Shown in pieces: positions 46,419 to 57,671 of a stretch of 64,000 nt of DNA (the stretch's first letter is position 1; each line of letters begins with the position of its first letter). A program made the translations under genes and the position numbers. Location: positions 13,222,931 through 13,286,930 of the forward strand of contig CAIIXF020000003.1 of the NCBI GenBank assembly GCA_903813345.2. The letters are read 5' to 3'. The stretch comes from Owenia fusiformis. Lineage: Eukaryota; Annelida; Polychaeta; Sabellida; Oweniidae. The notes under the pieces were generated by a model. The model did not search any database, was not told where the DNA came from, and saw nothing but the letters and a program-made list of their open reading frames with translations.

Positions 46419-49400
46419 CTAAATTGAATTAATTTAGAATATTAAAAATGTTTCGTTAAATATTTGGCAATATAGCTTCAATAGGCGAACAGATGTCATC
46501 GAAAAGTTTTTTTACATTCTCCCTTCATTGTGTTCATTTAATGTTCTCCTTATTTTTGTTTTTAAAATTTAATTTCTAAAGCCGACATTCTCGTAAAACA
46601 ATTTTTATTCAATTTTCCTAAAATTTTGGTTTTTAGAGCTTGATAGATGTCGACGACAAAAAATAAATAATATAATTGTTTAACAAAAACGACATTCATT
46701 GTATATTCGTTTGTATTTATGAAATAAACCTATTGATTAAAAAAACTAAAACAACGACAAAGATGTGTTCCATTTAGATTTTTCATTAAAAAGTACTAGT
46801 CATGTGATTTCTTGCAAAAGAAATGTTCCAGTAGAACTTACATTTGGGGTCATAGCTGTGATAATTAGAGGTCCAATAATCCCCGGTAATGTACCAATCG
46901 TGTTTCCAATTCCAAATAACTCTCCAGCATAGCTACAAAATACAAAGTAGAGAGGAAAACAAAAACCCAAACGGCCTCTACCTCATCATGTATAATTCTT
47001 TTATTGGTGAAAAATCAGTGTCTCATTTTAAAGATTTGTCATCCGCAATTTAAATTATTTTAACAATATTGAGACTGTTACATCAGTACGATTATTGTAT
47101 TGCATTGTATTGTATTGTATTGTATTGTATTACATTTATATGTGTATTATCATATTGTACTGTATTGTATTGTCACTGTATTGTATTGTATTGTATTGTA
47201 TTCAGTATTGTATTCAGATATTCAGTATTGACACACTCGTCTTCGTCTCGTTCCAATACTTAATATTCGAGCAGAATATATCCTGCATTGCACTTCAAAT
47301 CATTCTATAACTTATAGTATTACATTGTATTGTATTGTTGTGTAATGTAGTACATTGTATTTTTCTATCGATGTATATTGTATTGTAGCATTGCATCGCA
47401 TTGTTTGTTTATCACCTTATTTATAAATATCAAAAATAAAACATGCGAAAACATTAAAATGCATGTGGTATATAGTGAGTACACCTACAATGGTGCAATA
47501 TCAACATAATTGACGACATAACCCGCTCTACTCCCAGGTTCAAGGATAGCAGTAACGATCTGCAAGAAGACAGCCCATCCTCGGTTGTAGCAGTTTAGAA
47601 AGCTGATGATGATGGAGCAAATAGCGATACCGAAGAATCCTAAAAAACAATTTATTTTTGTCATAATGAGTGTGTTCTATCCGAGAATCGGACTGGTTGA
47701 AATCTTAGAAACAGAGACTGTCGGTCCGGACAGAACACAAATGTTTTTATAAACTGAAAACTGATACATTTCGGTCACCAATTGGAAAATTTGCATTATA
47801 GATTTAGGTCAACATATACATCATTGGCAGACATTAAAATATAATTAGTTTTTTTCTTGCATTATTAGGATTTTTGCTTTGGAATTTTGGATGACTTGTG
47901 CATGAAAAAAATATAGTTACTCCAGGGCTAAGATGCGAACCTTATAATAGGTTAGGTCTTATAGATAATGATCAAAACGCAACATTTTAGAATTAACATT
48001 AACCCGACTTCAAATAATAAGAAAGCATATTTTAACCAAACTGAGACGCCATCTATTTCTAACAAGAATATAAGTCACATAAGTGTTGGAACACATAATA
48101 ATGAGAACACAACAAAAGTGAAAAATAATGATACATATTAATTTAAAATGTCATATTATACAATAAAGATAACCAGAAGGTATGTTAATTAATTAATAAA
48201 ACATAAATCAAATGTTGCAACCTTAGATATAACAATATCATTATGATTGTAATCCGAACAATTCGACAAGAAACCCATTAACAAAGTTCGGTCAAAATTA
48301 GAAATGTGGGAGCAAAATTCATGAACCATATACTTGCCTACGCACTGGAACACTTTCCTGACGGTAAGTGTTGTCCATATGCCATTAATCCTTATATAGT
48401 CTGCGAGTTGTCCGAATCCGATGGCTGCAAATACGCCCAGAAATATTGGGACAGATGAGACCACTCCATTCTGAAACAAACTTAAGAATACATTTTCATA
48501 CTCCTCTGAAACAAATGAATAAAAAGGCAAATGAAGATTAGGACAATGCCTTTTAATACATTTATTCCTCAGACAATTGCTTCCAATAAGAAAATCACAA
48601 TTGATCATTTTTCAGTTGATTCTCGTGACTGTTTCATTTTTCTTTACAACTCATTTGGTTCTCCAAGGGCAGTTTTTACTCATTCAACATATGTGAGTTA
48701 AAGGCTACATTTGGAACCGACCAGGTTTACATAATGTGGGTATCTACCTCAGTTTCAGTGAAGCGTAGTACTTGCTGCATATACTGCGGGGCAGTGGTCA
48801 TTGACGCAAATATTCCCCACGTGTTACAAAAGTGACAAACGACTATTGCCCATACAGCCGTGGAAGTAAATATACCTCGCCAGGGGACTGGCGGCCTCTA
48901 AAATAGACTGTTTTTTTTATTGAAAACACAACCATACATGTAGTGTTTACAAAACGGAATATTTGCCTCCAATGTTAAACGTTAAATAGGTATTTTTCTT
49001 AAGCTGCATTAACTCATTACTTGTTTAAACTTAAATTGTTGGTTATAAAAATAAAATAATATAACACCAACTAAGAATCGCTTACAACAAAAGATTTGTT
49101 AATGCCCTGTGAACCCTCTATATATTCGAGTTCCTCTGGAGTTATCCGTGGGTCTTTGGCAGGGGAGTCGTGCACAAATATTACCCAAAAGATAAGCCAA
49201 ATAAGACACAATCCTCCTATATAAGGGATATATAAAAAACATATATAGTAGGTACATTTATCTCAAATTTAAAAAAAACGGTATAGTTACTGTAATTAAT
49301 AAATACAGTGTAAGTAATGAAAAGTGGCATAAACAAATATTTTAATGAAATGTAAAATGTTACAGAGTATAGTGAAGTAATGAATGCAAAGAAATGGTAA

Positions 49401-52400
49401 ATAAAATAAACATCTGTCTATTTTAACTAAAAGAAAATACAGATAAATGCAGTGAACAATGGAAATTTTATAATGGCTTATAGTAGTATACCTGGTATAT
49501 AGAATAATGTTGGCCAACCATTATCAAATTCTCGCCAATTGCACATGAATCCTCCAAAGAATACTATAACTACATTGCCGAAAGCGGATCCTAGAAAAAA
49601 GAATATGTGTTTCAGGGGGAAGAATGTCACTTCTTGTTACATTGGTGTCCACTTTATTTTGACGAATTTGCTGAATTCGTCTGTAACAAATGGCAGTTGG
49701 TGACATTTTGAATTTTAGTGCCTTGTATACATTTAAAAAATGCAATGCTTACTTACCTGCATAACAAAATGTAATGAGTTTGCTTCTTTCGAGGGGAGGG
49801 GCCCATTTCCCCCATAATGTATGGTAGGCCGGAAACGATATACCCTGGTGGGAAATAAATGTTTAGTAAACAGATGCAATAATTTTTTGCTTTCAAGTGT
49901 GTATTGGTGAAATAGATGCACCTATACATCCAAGACACGATATAATTTTGAGATTCTTTATAGCTTGCATTGCATACTTTTTACCAGACAGGCTCTCAAA
50001 CAAAACATATTTTGATAACATCTTGCAATTGTGAAATCATGAAATATTGTAGAGCAATTACAAAATTAAACCCCCCAAAATGTATTACAGATTATGATGA
50101 GACTCTCTGGGGATGTATTTATCAACGCTATATAGATATGTTAAAATGCTTAACTGACAATACAAATATAATACAAATAGCAGAAAAAATGATTATGACA
50201 ATACCACAAAAAGTGGAACTTCACTCATGATCGACATCCAAATTTATGTTTATATACTTACTGTTGCAAGACCTATAATAACGCGTAGAGCTATGAGCAA
50301 ATTCACGTCGGTTCTGGCAGCTAGTGGACAAAATAGTGAACACACTGCAGCTATAGCTATTCCAACACCAAACACCAACTTTGTGCCAAGTCTACCCGCC
50401 AACGTTCCCCCAATTAATTGTGTGGCCATGTAACCAAAGAAGAATGAGCTGAGAACCCAGCCTTGTGTGATCCGTGACCATTCGAACTCTGCCATCTATA
50501 AATAACAATCTAATAAACAAAAGATATTAGGGAGGTTATTAGTACTGTCTTGAAGAACGTGTACGAGTAAAATTATGGTCCCCTTTATTTACCCGACGGA
50601 GTATGCATGTGTGATGGAAAATGTTGTAATACAGGTCCCCGTTTGAACTAATGGAGAGGTGGACAACAATTCATTGGGGTCATAATAATACCCGTTAACG
50701 TCCAAGTTCTCCCAAAGTCTGCAACTTAACCTCTATTGTTAGCATATTGAACGATTCAGTTCACTTGTCAGTGTTTGGGGGGGATTGGCTACCAGTATGC
50801 AGACCCGAGGATGGGGACAGACTATGTTCGAAGACTATATCACTATATTAAATAACATTGAAGATCGGACAACTAGCTCCTGGGGATAATGATTCATGGT
50901 TCACGACAGTCGTTATAAGCTAGGTTTCTTCATCTTAGGTAAAGGTTAATTTTGCAACTTAAGTTTCAGCTTTCTCATCTGTTTAATAAAGTTATGTATT
51001 TCATACTTGAGTGGGTTTGGGGTAGATATCACCCGGGAATATACATCATATCTGAGGAGCGGGCAGGATATATTGTATATGTCCCGCTCTAGGCCAAATG
51101 CGGGGAGATATAATATATCCATCCCGCTCCCGGGAATTTTTAAAAAAGTTTAAAAATTTTAAAATAAATTTCAGAAGTTTAAATTTTTTCAAAAAGTTTA
51201 AATGTTACAATTTCTATTGTATTGAGCTGAAGGAATATTATGAAAATGTTAAATATAAATTGTGCTTTTACAGTATAGGCCTATCTTGTCATTTGAAAAG
51301 GTGGTAAAGGTTACATCTACCCCAAACCCACTCAAGTATGAGATACACCAGTTATGTACGGTCGGTTTTGGATATAGGGTATATCCCTCGGGAAATATTT
51401 ATATCTCCCCTTGGTCCCTTCGGTCCCTCGGGGAGATATAAACATATCCCCCAGGATATACCCTATATCCAAAACCTCCCAGTACATAACCCTTATTTAT
51501 CCTATGCCAAGTAGAGTTTTAGGGAGATAAGTTGGTAAGATATATCCCGTATCCTGATTTTGAGGTTTCCATATCCAGAACCTCCATATCTCCCGCCATA
51601 TCTCCCGCTTCGGTGCATATCTTCCCGCTTCGGTGCATATCTTCCCGCTTCCGGTAAGTAGTGGAAATGCAATAAAATGACTTTGCATACACCTTTTACT
51701 ATTGAAATGGCCATATGCCCCTGAAAACTCTACTTGGTATAGGATAAAGCAGTTATGTACGGTCGGTTTTGGATATTGGGTTCACCCCTCGTGAGATATG
51801 CACATCTACCTTCGGTCCCTACGGTCCCTCAGGTAGATATGCATATCTCCCTCTGGATAAACCCCATATCCAAAACCTCCAAGTACATAACCCTTATTTA
51901 CATGTCTAAGATTGGGATATTTTAGAGAATAACAATTCAAACTTCAAATATCATTCCATCTATACGAGACAAAATATCACATCTAGGCTAGCACCTCCAC
52001 TTTTGATCCCAATATATAAGCTATCTATCGGTGAATTAGAGAATTAACGGAGTAAATAGATAAATCATAGTTTTACTGCTGGAGTGGCACATGCACTTCA
52101 ACTTCGAGACCTTGAATTCACGATAACCCAAGTGTTACAACTGTTACCAAAATAGAGTGAACAAACAAATGAGATCGGGTCCCACTAGACACTCCTATTT
52201 TGCATTCTGATCTGTCTAGATGACATGCTTTCGAACGTTGACAGCCCTAAAGTCCTCACAGATGTCAGTGACATAATGCAAATTGAGGATATACAAAACG
52301 CGGTCTTGGTGCGACAAGGGGCTTGCTGTATTCCAAAATATTTGTTTGACAACTGGGCAACCAGGGGTTGTTCTTTTCTGCGTGGAATATTCATATTTTT

Positions 52401-53146
52401 ACACATTCTAAAATCATTGTGCAGAAAAGTAGGATTTTCCCATATGAATTGATAAAAGTGTAAAAAGTAATCCGAATTTTATTACCCAGATGTGGTTGAA
52501 AGCATAATAATTTTAGTCAGACTAAAACCATGTTAAAGCACTGAATGAAGGTTTCGTTTCTCTTAGTAATGAATGGTTTTATGTTTCAAGAGTGACTTTC
52601 GTTAGTGTATTCGGCCGATAACTGAACCTTCTGTTGTATCTTAACTTCAGAGAGAACAAAATGAACATGTAACGAATTGAGAACACAATCACATATTATT
52701 CTACTGTGAGCCCATAGGCGTAGCTTCACATGGGGCAGGTGAGCCTCAGAAAATTTCAACAGAAACAATCTTCCAGATGCACAATGTTTCACTTCCATAG
52801 CTGATGATTTTATTAATTATATCAATTGGAAAACATAATTTACTACTTGTGATGTGAAAAGTCGATTTATCTTTGAAATGTCAGGAATGTGTTTCAAATA
52901 ATTTACCTCTAAGATTGTGGAATTTCCAGGGTTCCGATTGGCTATACAAGGGTCATCAGACATTGTATGGTTCGTCGAATCTTCTGTTGTATTTGTAATC
53001 GGTGGTTTGACCATACAAATCATTGCCCTGCTAATGTTTATTCGCAATGCATAATTGAAAAACATTCCCCAGAATCCAACAAATGCAACAGTCCATCGCC
53101 TGGAAAGGCCCTTCAACTTCGGTGGATCGTACACTTGTTTCGACAT
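46074..53146 (-). CDS. SLC17: SLC17-family anion transporter (sialin/VGLUT-like), complete, ten exons
   Basis: The ten exons sum to 1662 nt, giving 553 residues and stop with all phases consistent. This is a major facilitator with about 12 membrane spans that moves organic anions such as sialic acid, glutamate or phosphate, driven by proton, Na+ or membrane potential. Family signatures appear in order: [12 protein letters not shown] in span 1; a glycosylatable luminal loop (NTT, NHT, NST); [40 protein letters not shown] and [62 protein letters not shown]; and [19 protein letters not shown]. The C-tail (about 90 residues) is long, acidic and hydrophilic. Length is within the 480-590 range of the family. 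The substrate cannot be told from sequence alone. No disabling change was seen. Confidence 0.95.
46842..46932 (-). CDS. SLC17: SLC17 exon 9
   Basis: The exon lies between ttgtag and AAT|GTAAGT. It encodes [13 protein letters not shown] and [14 protein letters not shown], matching 'YAG...GI.NT.GT.PG..GP'. Confidence 0.92.
47090..47400. repeat. Pentanucleotide (TATTG)n microsatellite, degenerate
   Basis: Runs of tattg and variants (tgtat phase) fill 47096-47210 and recur in broken form to 47400. The forward open frames rich in Tyr-Cys-Ile through this stretch are by-products. Confidence 0.9.
47489..47639 (-). CDS. SLC17: SLC17 exon 8
   Basis: The exon lies between tttttag and ATT|GTAGGT. It encodes [20 protein letters not shown] and a following span ending VVNYVDIAP. 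It starts with GA, completing a Gly codon whose first base lies before the GC donor of exon 7. Confidence 0.92.
48338..48470 (-). CDS. SLC17: SLC17 exon 7, with GC donor
   Basis: The exon lies between tttcag and GTAG|GCAAGTAT. It encodes [22 protein letters not shown] and [12 protein letters not shown] donor six bases earlier (TGC|GTAGGC) would break the frame with exon 8, so the GC-AG junction is required. Confidence 0.88.
48748..48897 (-). CDS. SLC17: SLC17 exon 6
   Basis: This exon of exactly 50 codons lies between attttag and GAG|GTAGAT. It encodes [20 protein letters not shown] and [20 protein letters not shown], a highly conserved family segment. Confidence 0.94.
49086..49216 (-). CDS. 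SLC17: SLC17 exon 5
   Basis: The exon lies between atatag and GTT|GTAAGC. It encodes a membrane span and the cytoplasmic loop [20 protein letters not shown], typical of the family. Confidence 0.93.
49492..49590 (-). CDS. SLC17: SLC17 exon 4
   Basis: This 99-bp exon lies between ttctag and CCAG|GTATAC. It encodes [17 protein letters not shown] and [10 protein letters not shown]. Confidence 0.92.
49757..49844 (-). CDS. SLC17: SLC17 exon 3
   Basis: This 88-bp exon lies between ccaccag and GCAG|GTAAGT. It encodes [20 protein letters not shown], the best SLC17 signature in the gene. Confidence 0.95.
50262..50495 (-). CDS. SLC17: SLC17 exon 2
   Basis: This 78-codon exon lies between ttatag and ACA|GTAAGT. 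It encodes [20 protein letters not shown] through two spans to LRVIIGLAT. Its first codon is an internal Met directly after the acceptor. Confidence 0.94.
50985..51345. mobile_element. Palindromic element A in an SLC17 intron
   Basis: The ends catacttgagtgggtttggg and cccaaacccactcaagtatg are perfect reverse complements about 330 bp apart. The inside is rich in cccgctc, gggagatata and tttaaaa blocks. Confidence 0.8.
51350..51900. mobile_element. Cluster of three palindromic elements (B, C, D)
   Basis: B (51350-51497) and D (51752-51899) are copies of one palindrome: each starts agttatgtacggtcggtttt and ends aaaacctccnagtacataac, with facing gatat/atatc blocks. Between them lies C (51500-51748), with its own ends tatgccaagtagagtttt and aaaactctacttggtata and an internal 20-bp tandem duplication (cccgcttcggtgcatatctt). 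Each could fold into a hairpin. Probably MITEs inserted side by side. Confidence 0.75.
51901..52906. other. SLC17 intron 1, remainder
   Basis: Open frames on both strands around 52185-52452 have protein-like composition but no family I recognise. They may be a transposon remnant. A short cataggcgtagctt string near 52712 resembles animal DNA-transposon ends. Confidence 0.4.
52907..53146 (-). CDS. SLC17: SLC17 exon 1
   Basis: The ATG at 53146 (A at -3) starts [20 protein letters not shown], then span 1 with NYALRINIS and the Thr/Asn-rich luminal loop ending ILE. The donor GAG|GTAAAT is in phase 0. Confidence 0.92.
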
Positions 53147-54284
53147 TTTTATTGTATTGTTATGTCTCTTGGATTTTTGTGTACGCCAGTATGCATTATT
53201 TAGAAAAGTAATTTTAGTAAATAATTAAACATAATTCATTGATAACATCTGCAAAACAATCGAAATGTTACTTCTGTTTAATTTCAATGAGATGTGATTC
53301 CACGCGTTTAACGTCAGTCTGAATAACATTGACGTTGCAAATTGCACTGATCCTAAAATGTCATAGTCATCATGGGATCAAATTTGAATAATGATTTTAC
53401 TACCAAATTGCACTGCCCAAAGTGTAGGTCTACTGTACGTTATACGTCCCTCTATATATGATCTGGTCGACCTACTCAAGAGGTTAAGTATCAATTACAA
53501 TAAATTATCTGCTTTAGCAAATCTTACATTTACAGCTTCTATTTGATGGTTTTTATTTGACGAACTCCAATTTAGATTAGAAATACATATAAGCTATATT
53601 AACACAATGATAGTCACTTCAATAAAATAGATATATCAGTCGTCACATGTTCACTAAGCCGTTTGTAAGAATACGTAGTTGTGCAAGAAGTTTTAAATGA
53701 CTTGTCCAATAATTCTTGATATTCTTCAACTTTAAGCATTGCATAATATTATTTGGTCACTGTATACACAACGTTATATAAGTTTAACAATTTCGAATGC
53801 AGAATGCACTTAGGGGATCCGCATCGTCCTTGCATATTGACTTGAGAACCTACATCGGTGAGTGAGGAATGAATTGGGCAACGACGTATCAAGTTTAATT
53901 CAACATTGAAAGAATCAAGAATGAACAATATTGCATTAGGATATTGGGAACCCGATGTCTTGTCCAAAATAGGACAGTGTAATACAGATGACACTCAAAT
54001 TCAAAAACGCTTAGGCTTTGTCTTGAAATCAAGCCAGTTTTGGACGAGTGTGTGATTTTTCGTTATTTGGATTTTCAACAAACAGTTCAAGCCATTCGGA
54101 ACAACCCTCGTACATGTATAGTTTACACTGTAAGGTTATAGTAAAAATATACTTCTTGTTTGCATATCATTGCCTCGCAATAACGTATAAATGTTTTGAC
54201 AGTCTGAGATAACAATATGAGAGGCTATATTTATCTACTTTGACATAATCTTCTGTTTAGTTAATAATGTTACTCATGGTTCGT
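53147..54284. other. Upstream flank of the SLC17 gene
   Basis: This is the presumed promoter region. No TATA box or other clear element was identified, and no gene was seen. Confidence 0.45.
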
Positions 54285-54812
54285 GACACCTGAAATTATT
54301 TGTAAAGCTAGGAAATGGGCCAAACGTGAATTTCGCGAGACAAAAATGGCGACCATTTTGAAAATAGGCGAGCTTTTTAATCAGGAGTCATAGGGGACCT
54401 TTCTGTATTAATGTTGAACAAGAATAACTTGAAACAGGAATCCTATCAACAGAGGTTTTAAGGCAAATGGTCCAAAAGTGGATTTCGAGATACAAATGGA
54501 CAGATCAATGTTAACTAAAATGGCTAAAAATAAAAAAAATGATATTATTCTTTGTCGATTTTTTGTAACAAAATTATTTTGTAGAAGTGCTCTTTACATT
54601 GACATGGCTTTTTACAATGCAGGACACTTGAAATTATTTGTAAAGCTAGGAAAGAGGACAAAAGTGAATTTCGCGAGACAAAAATGGCGACCATTTTGAA
54701 AATAGGCGAGCTTTTGAACCAGGAGTCATAGGGGAGTATTGATGTTGAATGAAGATAATTTAAAACGAGAATCCTATTGGCAGAGGTTTTAAAACGGGGC
54801 AGACGGACAGAC
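54285..54812. repeat. Two tandem copies of a repeat of about 190 bp, offset 338 bp
   Basis: Copy 1 starts at 54285 and copy 2 at 54623. Shared blocks include gaaattatttgtaaagctag, gtgaatttcgcgagacaaaa and aggcgagctttt. Copy 2 ends in a gacagacagac run and gctcacc, an arrangement I remember from mollusc interspersed repeats. Confidence 0.75.
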
Positions 54813-54889
54813 AGACAAACAAACAGACGGACAAGTGAGTGATTGCAATTATAGCTCACCATGTGAAGGTGAAAGCTAAAAAAGCCCAA

Positions 54890-55417
54890 AAAGCACCACA
54901 TTTCTTACTGATCAGTCGATCCTCAAACCGTTGCCGCAGCCATTCCAACGATTGATTTATTGAACTGTGGGATGGCCCTGTCCCAATGGAACCGTTTCTC
55001 ACAAGGTGTGCTCCTACGTCTTCCTATTGCTGTCTAAACTTTCCTCATTAGGCACAATGTGTGATTTACTGATCAGTAGATGTGATCCTGAGTGGGCCCC
55101 ACACTTAACCAACTTGAGAGCCCCAGATTTATATGTGTGGTTAATTGAAGGCCCATTGTTTATATCAGAGATATCCCAAGAGAGGAGTGTGTCCGCGCAA
55201 CTGAGAACTCCAACCGCCGCATTCAGGGGTGCCTGCGACGTCACGTTGGTCATATTATCATTAGCTAGGTTTTTTGAAAAGCTTAAGGCCATAAAATACA
55301 CACCATATTTGAATGGCAGAATTCAAACTTTTAGGACTCATTTGTTATAAACTCAGCTTACTATGAGTGAAAAACAAATTAGATATCAGTTGCATTCATT
55401 TTTGGTCACCCTGTATA
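54890..55417 (+). pseudogene. Mariner/Tc1-type transposase relic split by an inversion
   Basis: Forward frame 55058-55348 reads DLLISRCDPEWAPHLTNL and RAPDLYVWLIEGPLF, comparable to the family's 'ISR..D..WPPRSPDL...DF.LWGYLK'. The preceding part (LEWLRQRFEDRLIS) is found on the minus strand, ending at 54907. Both stop at the 10-bp palindrome actgatcagt (54907-54916 and 55068-55077). The 3' end ggtcaccctgtat at 55403-55415 looks like a mariner terminal repeat. The 5' half is missing. Confidence 0.65.
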
Positions 55418-55919
55418 TGTTAATTCTTAATATGTTAAAATATGTACACCATATTCTGTCCTCGTATGCGTGGGTATACTCATCTGAAAATGATGGCACC
55501 TACCACATTTGATTATGTAACCCATTTACCCTCTGTAAAGAAAAAAGGTGCACTGCCCTTTACCAATCATATCTTAAGTTTTTAATTATTCATCATTATC
55601 ATACCAAACATTCAGAGGTATAATGTATGTATAACTTGACCACATAGAGAACATTTCAAAGAATTTCGTAAATATGGTAAAAAGTTAGAAAGGATTGAAT
55701 AGAACAACTCCCGAAATCGTCAGTGCTAATTATAACCATTTTGTAATACAACATTTGAGGTAATATCCTGCAGATTCAGAGGTCTCTTCTCAGTTCAAAA
55801 TTAGGGGTAGGGGTAACATCTATTACAATAAACTTGAAATGGTAAGATAAATGTAACCCTTAATCTTTCTCAATGACCCATAAATATACATCCTATACTT
55901 CGATTATGCATACTAGTAT

Positions 55920-56003
55920 TAAGCACAGTGACCAGCAGAGGGCGCAATCACAAACACGTACTGCACGAACCGATAAATTCCTGGGTATTGTAACGCCCTT
56001 GAT
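55920..56003. repeat. Dispersed 80-bp repeat, copy 2
   Basis: Direct-orientation partner of 1366-1446, sharing cagagggcgc, gaaccgataaattcc and gggtattgtaacgccctt. Confidence 0.7.
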
Positions 56004-57189
56004 TGGATTGTACAAGGCGGTAATAATTACACTGTATATAATAGCAAATTGAAAGGATGTGTCTGGGTATATGCCTTTTTGGTCCCTCAGTCAAATGAAT
56101 GTGAAATATGGTTCTTATTACTGTCCTAGTTATATTTGATAAGTATATTTACTTTTTCATGAGTTTTGATGCATAATTAGCCCCCTGCTGAGAGTTAGAA
56201 TAAGTAGCCTAACAAACAAAAATAGTCATTATCATAGAAAAAAACACCAATGGCAACATGTATGACATACAAAGAAGAAATAACTTAAGACCCATGAAGA
56301 ATTTAAAAAAAATCATATTTTTGAAATATATTTAGGATTAAATTTTTTTTCAAATTTTTGAATTTCCCGCCAGTTTAATTTGAAGGGGGAAAAACAAGAT
56401 GGCTGCCATTTGATGTAAGAAATATCAGAAAAAAAGTTGCTTCACTTTTAGTTTTCACAATGAGCACAGTTTTCCGGTTTGGGTTTTTTGACTGAATCTG
56501 ACTCTTCATCACCAGGGTCATGTATAGGGATTATAAAATTGAAACCAAAATATTGTGCTCAGCATGAATTTGACTGAAATATGTGTAACTTCACCAACAC
56601 AATTGAAGTCTCAAAACTGGATGCTCAGATACTTTGAGTGTCTATAAACCCTTGATTACCCAGATAAACACAGATAATTCACTTATCCAGAAATGCCATT
56701 CAATGTCTATACAAAGAAAATAAGCAATGTTTTGGAGGATATGTTTCAAACTTTTTGTATAAATAATTCATTTAATATTTGCCATTGATTTTTTTCAATT
56801 CTGACAAAGTGATATGCACTGTCTTTGATGCCAATATTCTTCATCAAATGTGATACAAATTGATATTTTAGTAATCTCAGAAGGATAAGATATTGAAGTT
56901 TAATAATATGTGTGATTGAGTTGTTTTTTCAGACATTACAATTTTCAATATTTTTTAAGTCGATACCCAGACTCATTCCCAGACTCATCCTTTATGACGC
57001 AATTTAAAGGAAAAAGTCATGTTTGTGAGTTTGTGATACAATGTTTTTAACCATTGCTATATAACTTTTTTAAATTTTCATCTCATTTCTTAAAATTCCC
57101 ACCAGTCATCCACAATATCTACGCCTTGCGCCTTTATACAAAATTTGGAAAATGTTATGACTAATAAAGGACCATGCACCTTTTTTCTT

Positions 57190-57262
57190 TACTAGGCGAG
57201 TAGGTGACGTAACCACGAGGTTGCGAGTTCGAGACGCGTATGCTCCTTGTGTTTATTCATTT
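57190..57262 (+). repeat. tRNA-like SINE, copy 2
   Basis: It shares taaccacgag and tgctccttgtgtttattcat with 24904-24968 and has a better B box (gagttcgagacg). The tRNA-like 5' half is truncated here. Confidence 0.55.
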
Positions 57263-57442
57263 TAGCAATAAATGAATCGGATCGAATTGAAAACGTATAT
57301 TCAAACTCAGTTGAAGGACCACTGTAGAGAACTTCATACAGTTATACTAGGTTAAATCAATGTATATTATATCTTTTAATGTTCAAAAGCAAAATCATAT
57401 CGTAATCCAGCGGTAGCATATATGTAAGGAAATCCTCTGCAG

Positions 57443-57671
57443 TTAAGTTAGTACATTGACACGTGATCTCTCGACAGTTTTTATCTTGTAAGCATGCATC
57501 CTCATGATCTCACCATATATTGACAAACGAGGGTCGTAGTTTGGAGGGCATCCGTCAGTTTCAGGGTACAGCGTGAAGCGCTGGAGCAAGGTGGTCATGA
57601 ACAGGAACATTCGGATCTTAGCCAACTGTTCTCCGACACACACCCTCTTACCACCTCCGAATGGCAACAAA
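57443..57671 (-). CDS. P450 exon with haem-binding loop (last)
   Basis: The acceptor gttgtag precedes T|TTG. It encodes [18 protein letters not shown] and the C-terminus ending RSRVNVLT. Confidence 0.92.

Larger units (their letters stand above)
55418..57442. other. Spacer with dispersed repeats; no gene seen
   Basis: It holds copy 2 of the 80-bp dispersed repeat (55920-56003) and a tRNA-like SINE (57190-57262). The rest is AT-rich without recognisable coding sequence. An ATTAAA at 57375-57380 is a plausible poly(A) signal for the P450 gene. Confidence 0.5.

Noticed and set aside
47069-47310. Forward Tyr-Cys-Ile-rich open frames
   Set aside because: They come from the TATTG microsatellite.
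49970-50230. Forward 86-codon open frame inside an SLC17 intron
   Set aside because: Opposite strand to the host gene, no recognisable domain, and length expected by chance in this composition.
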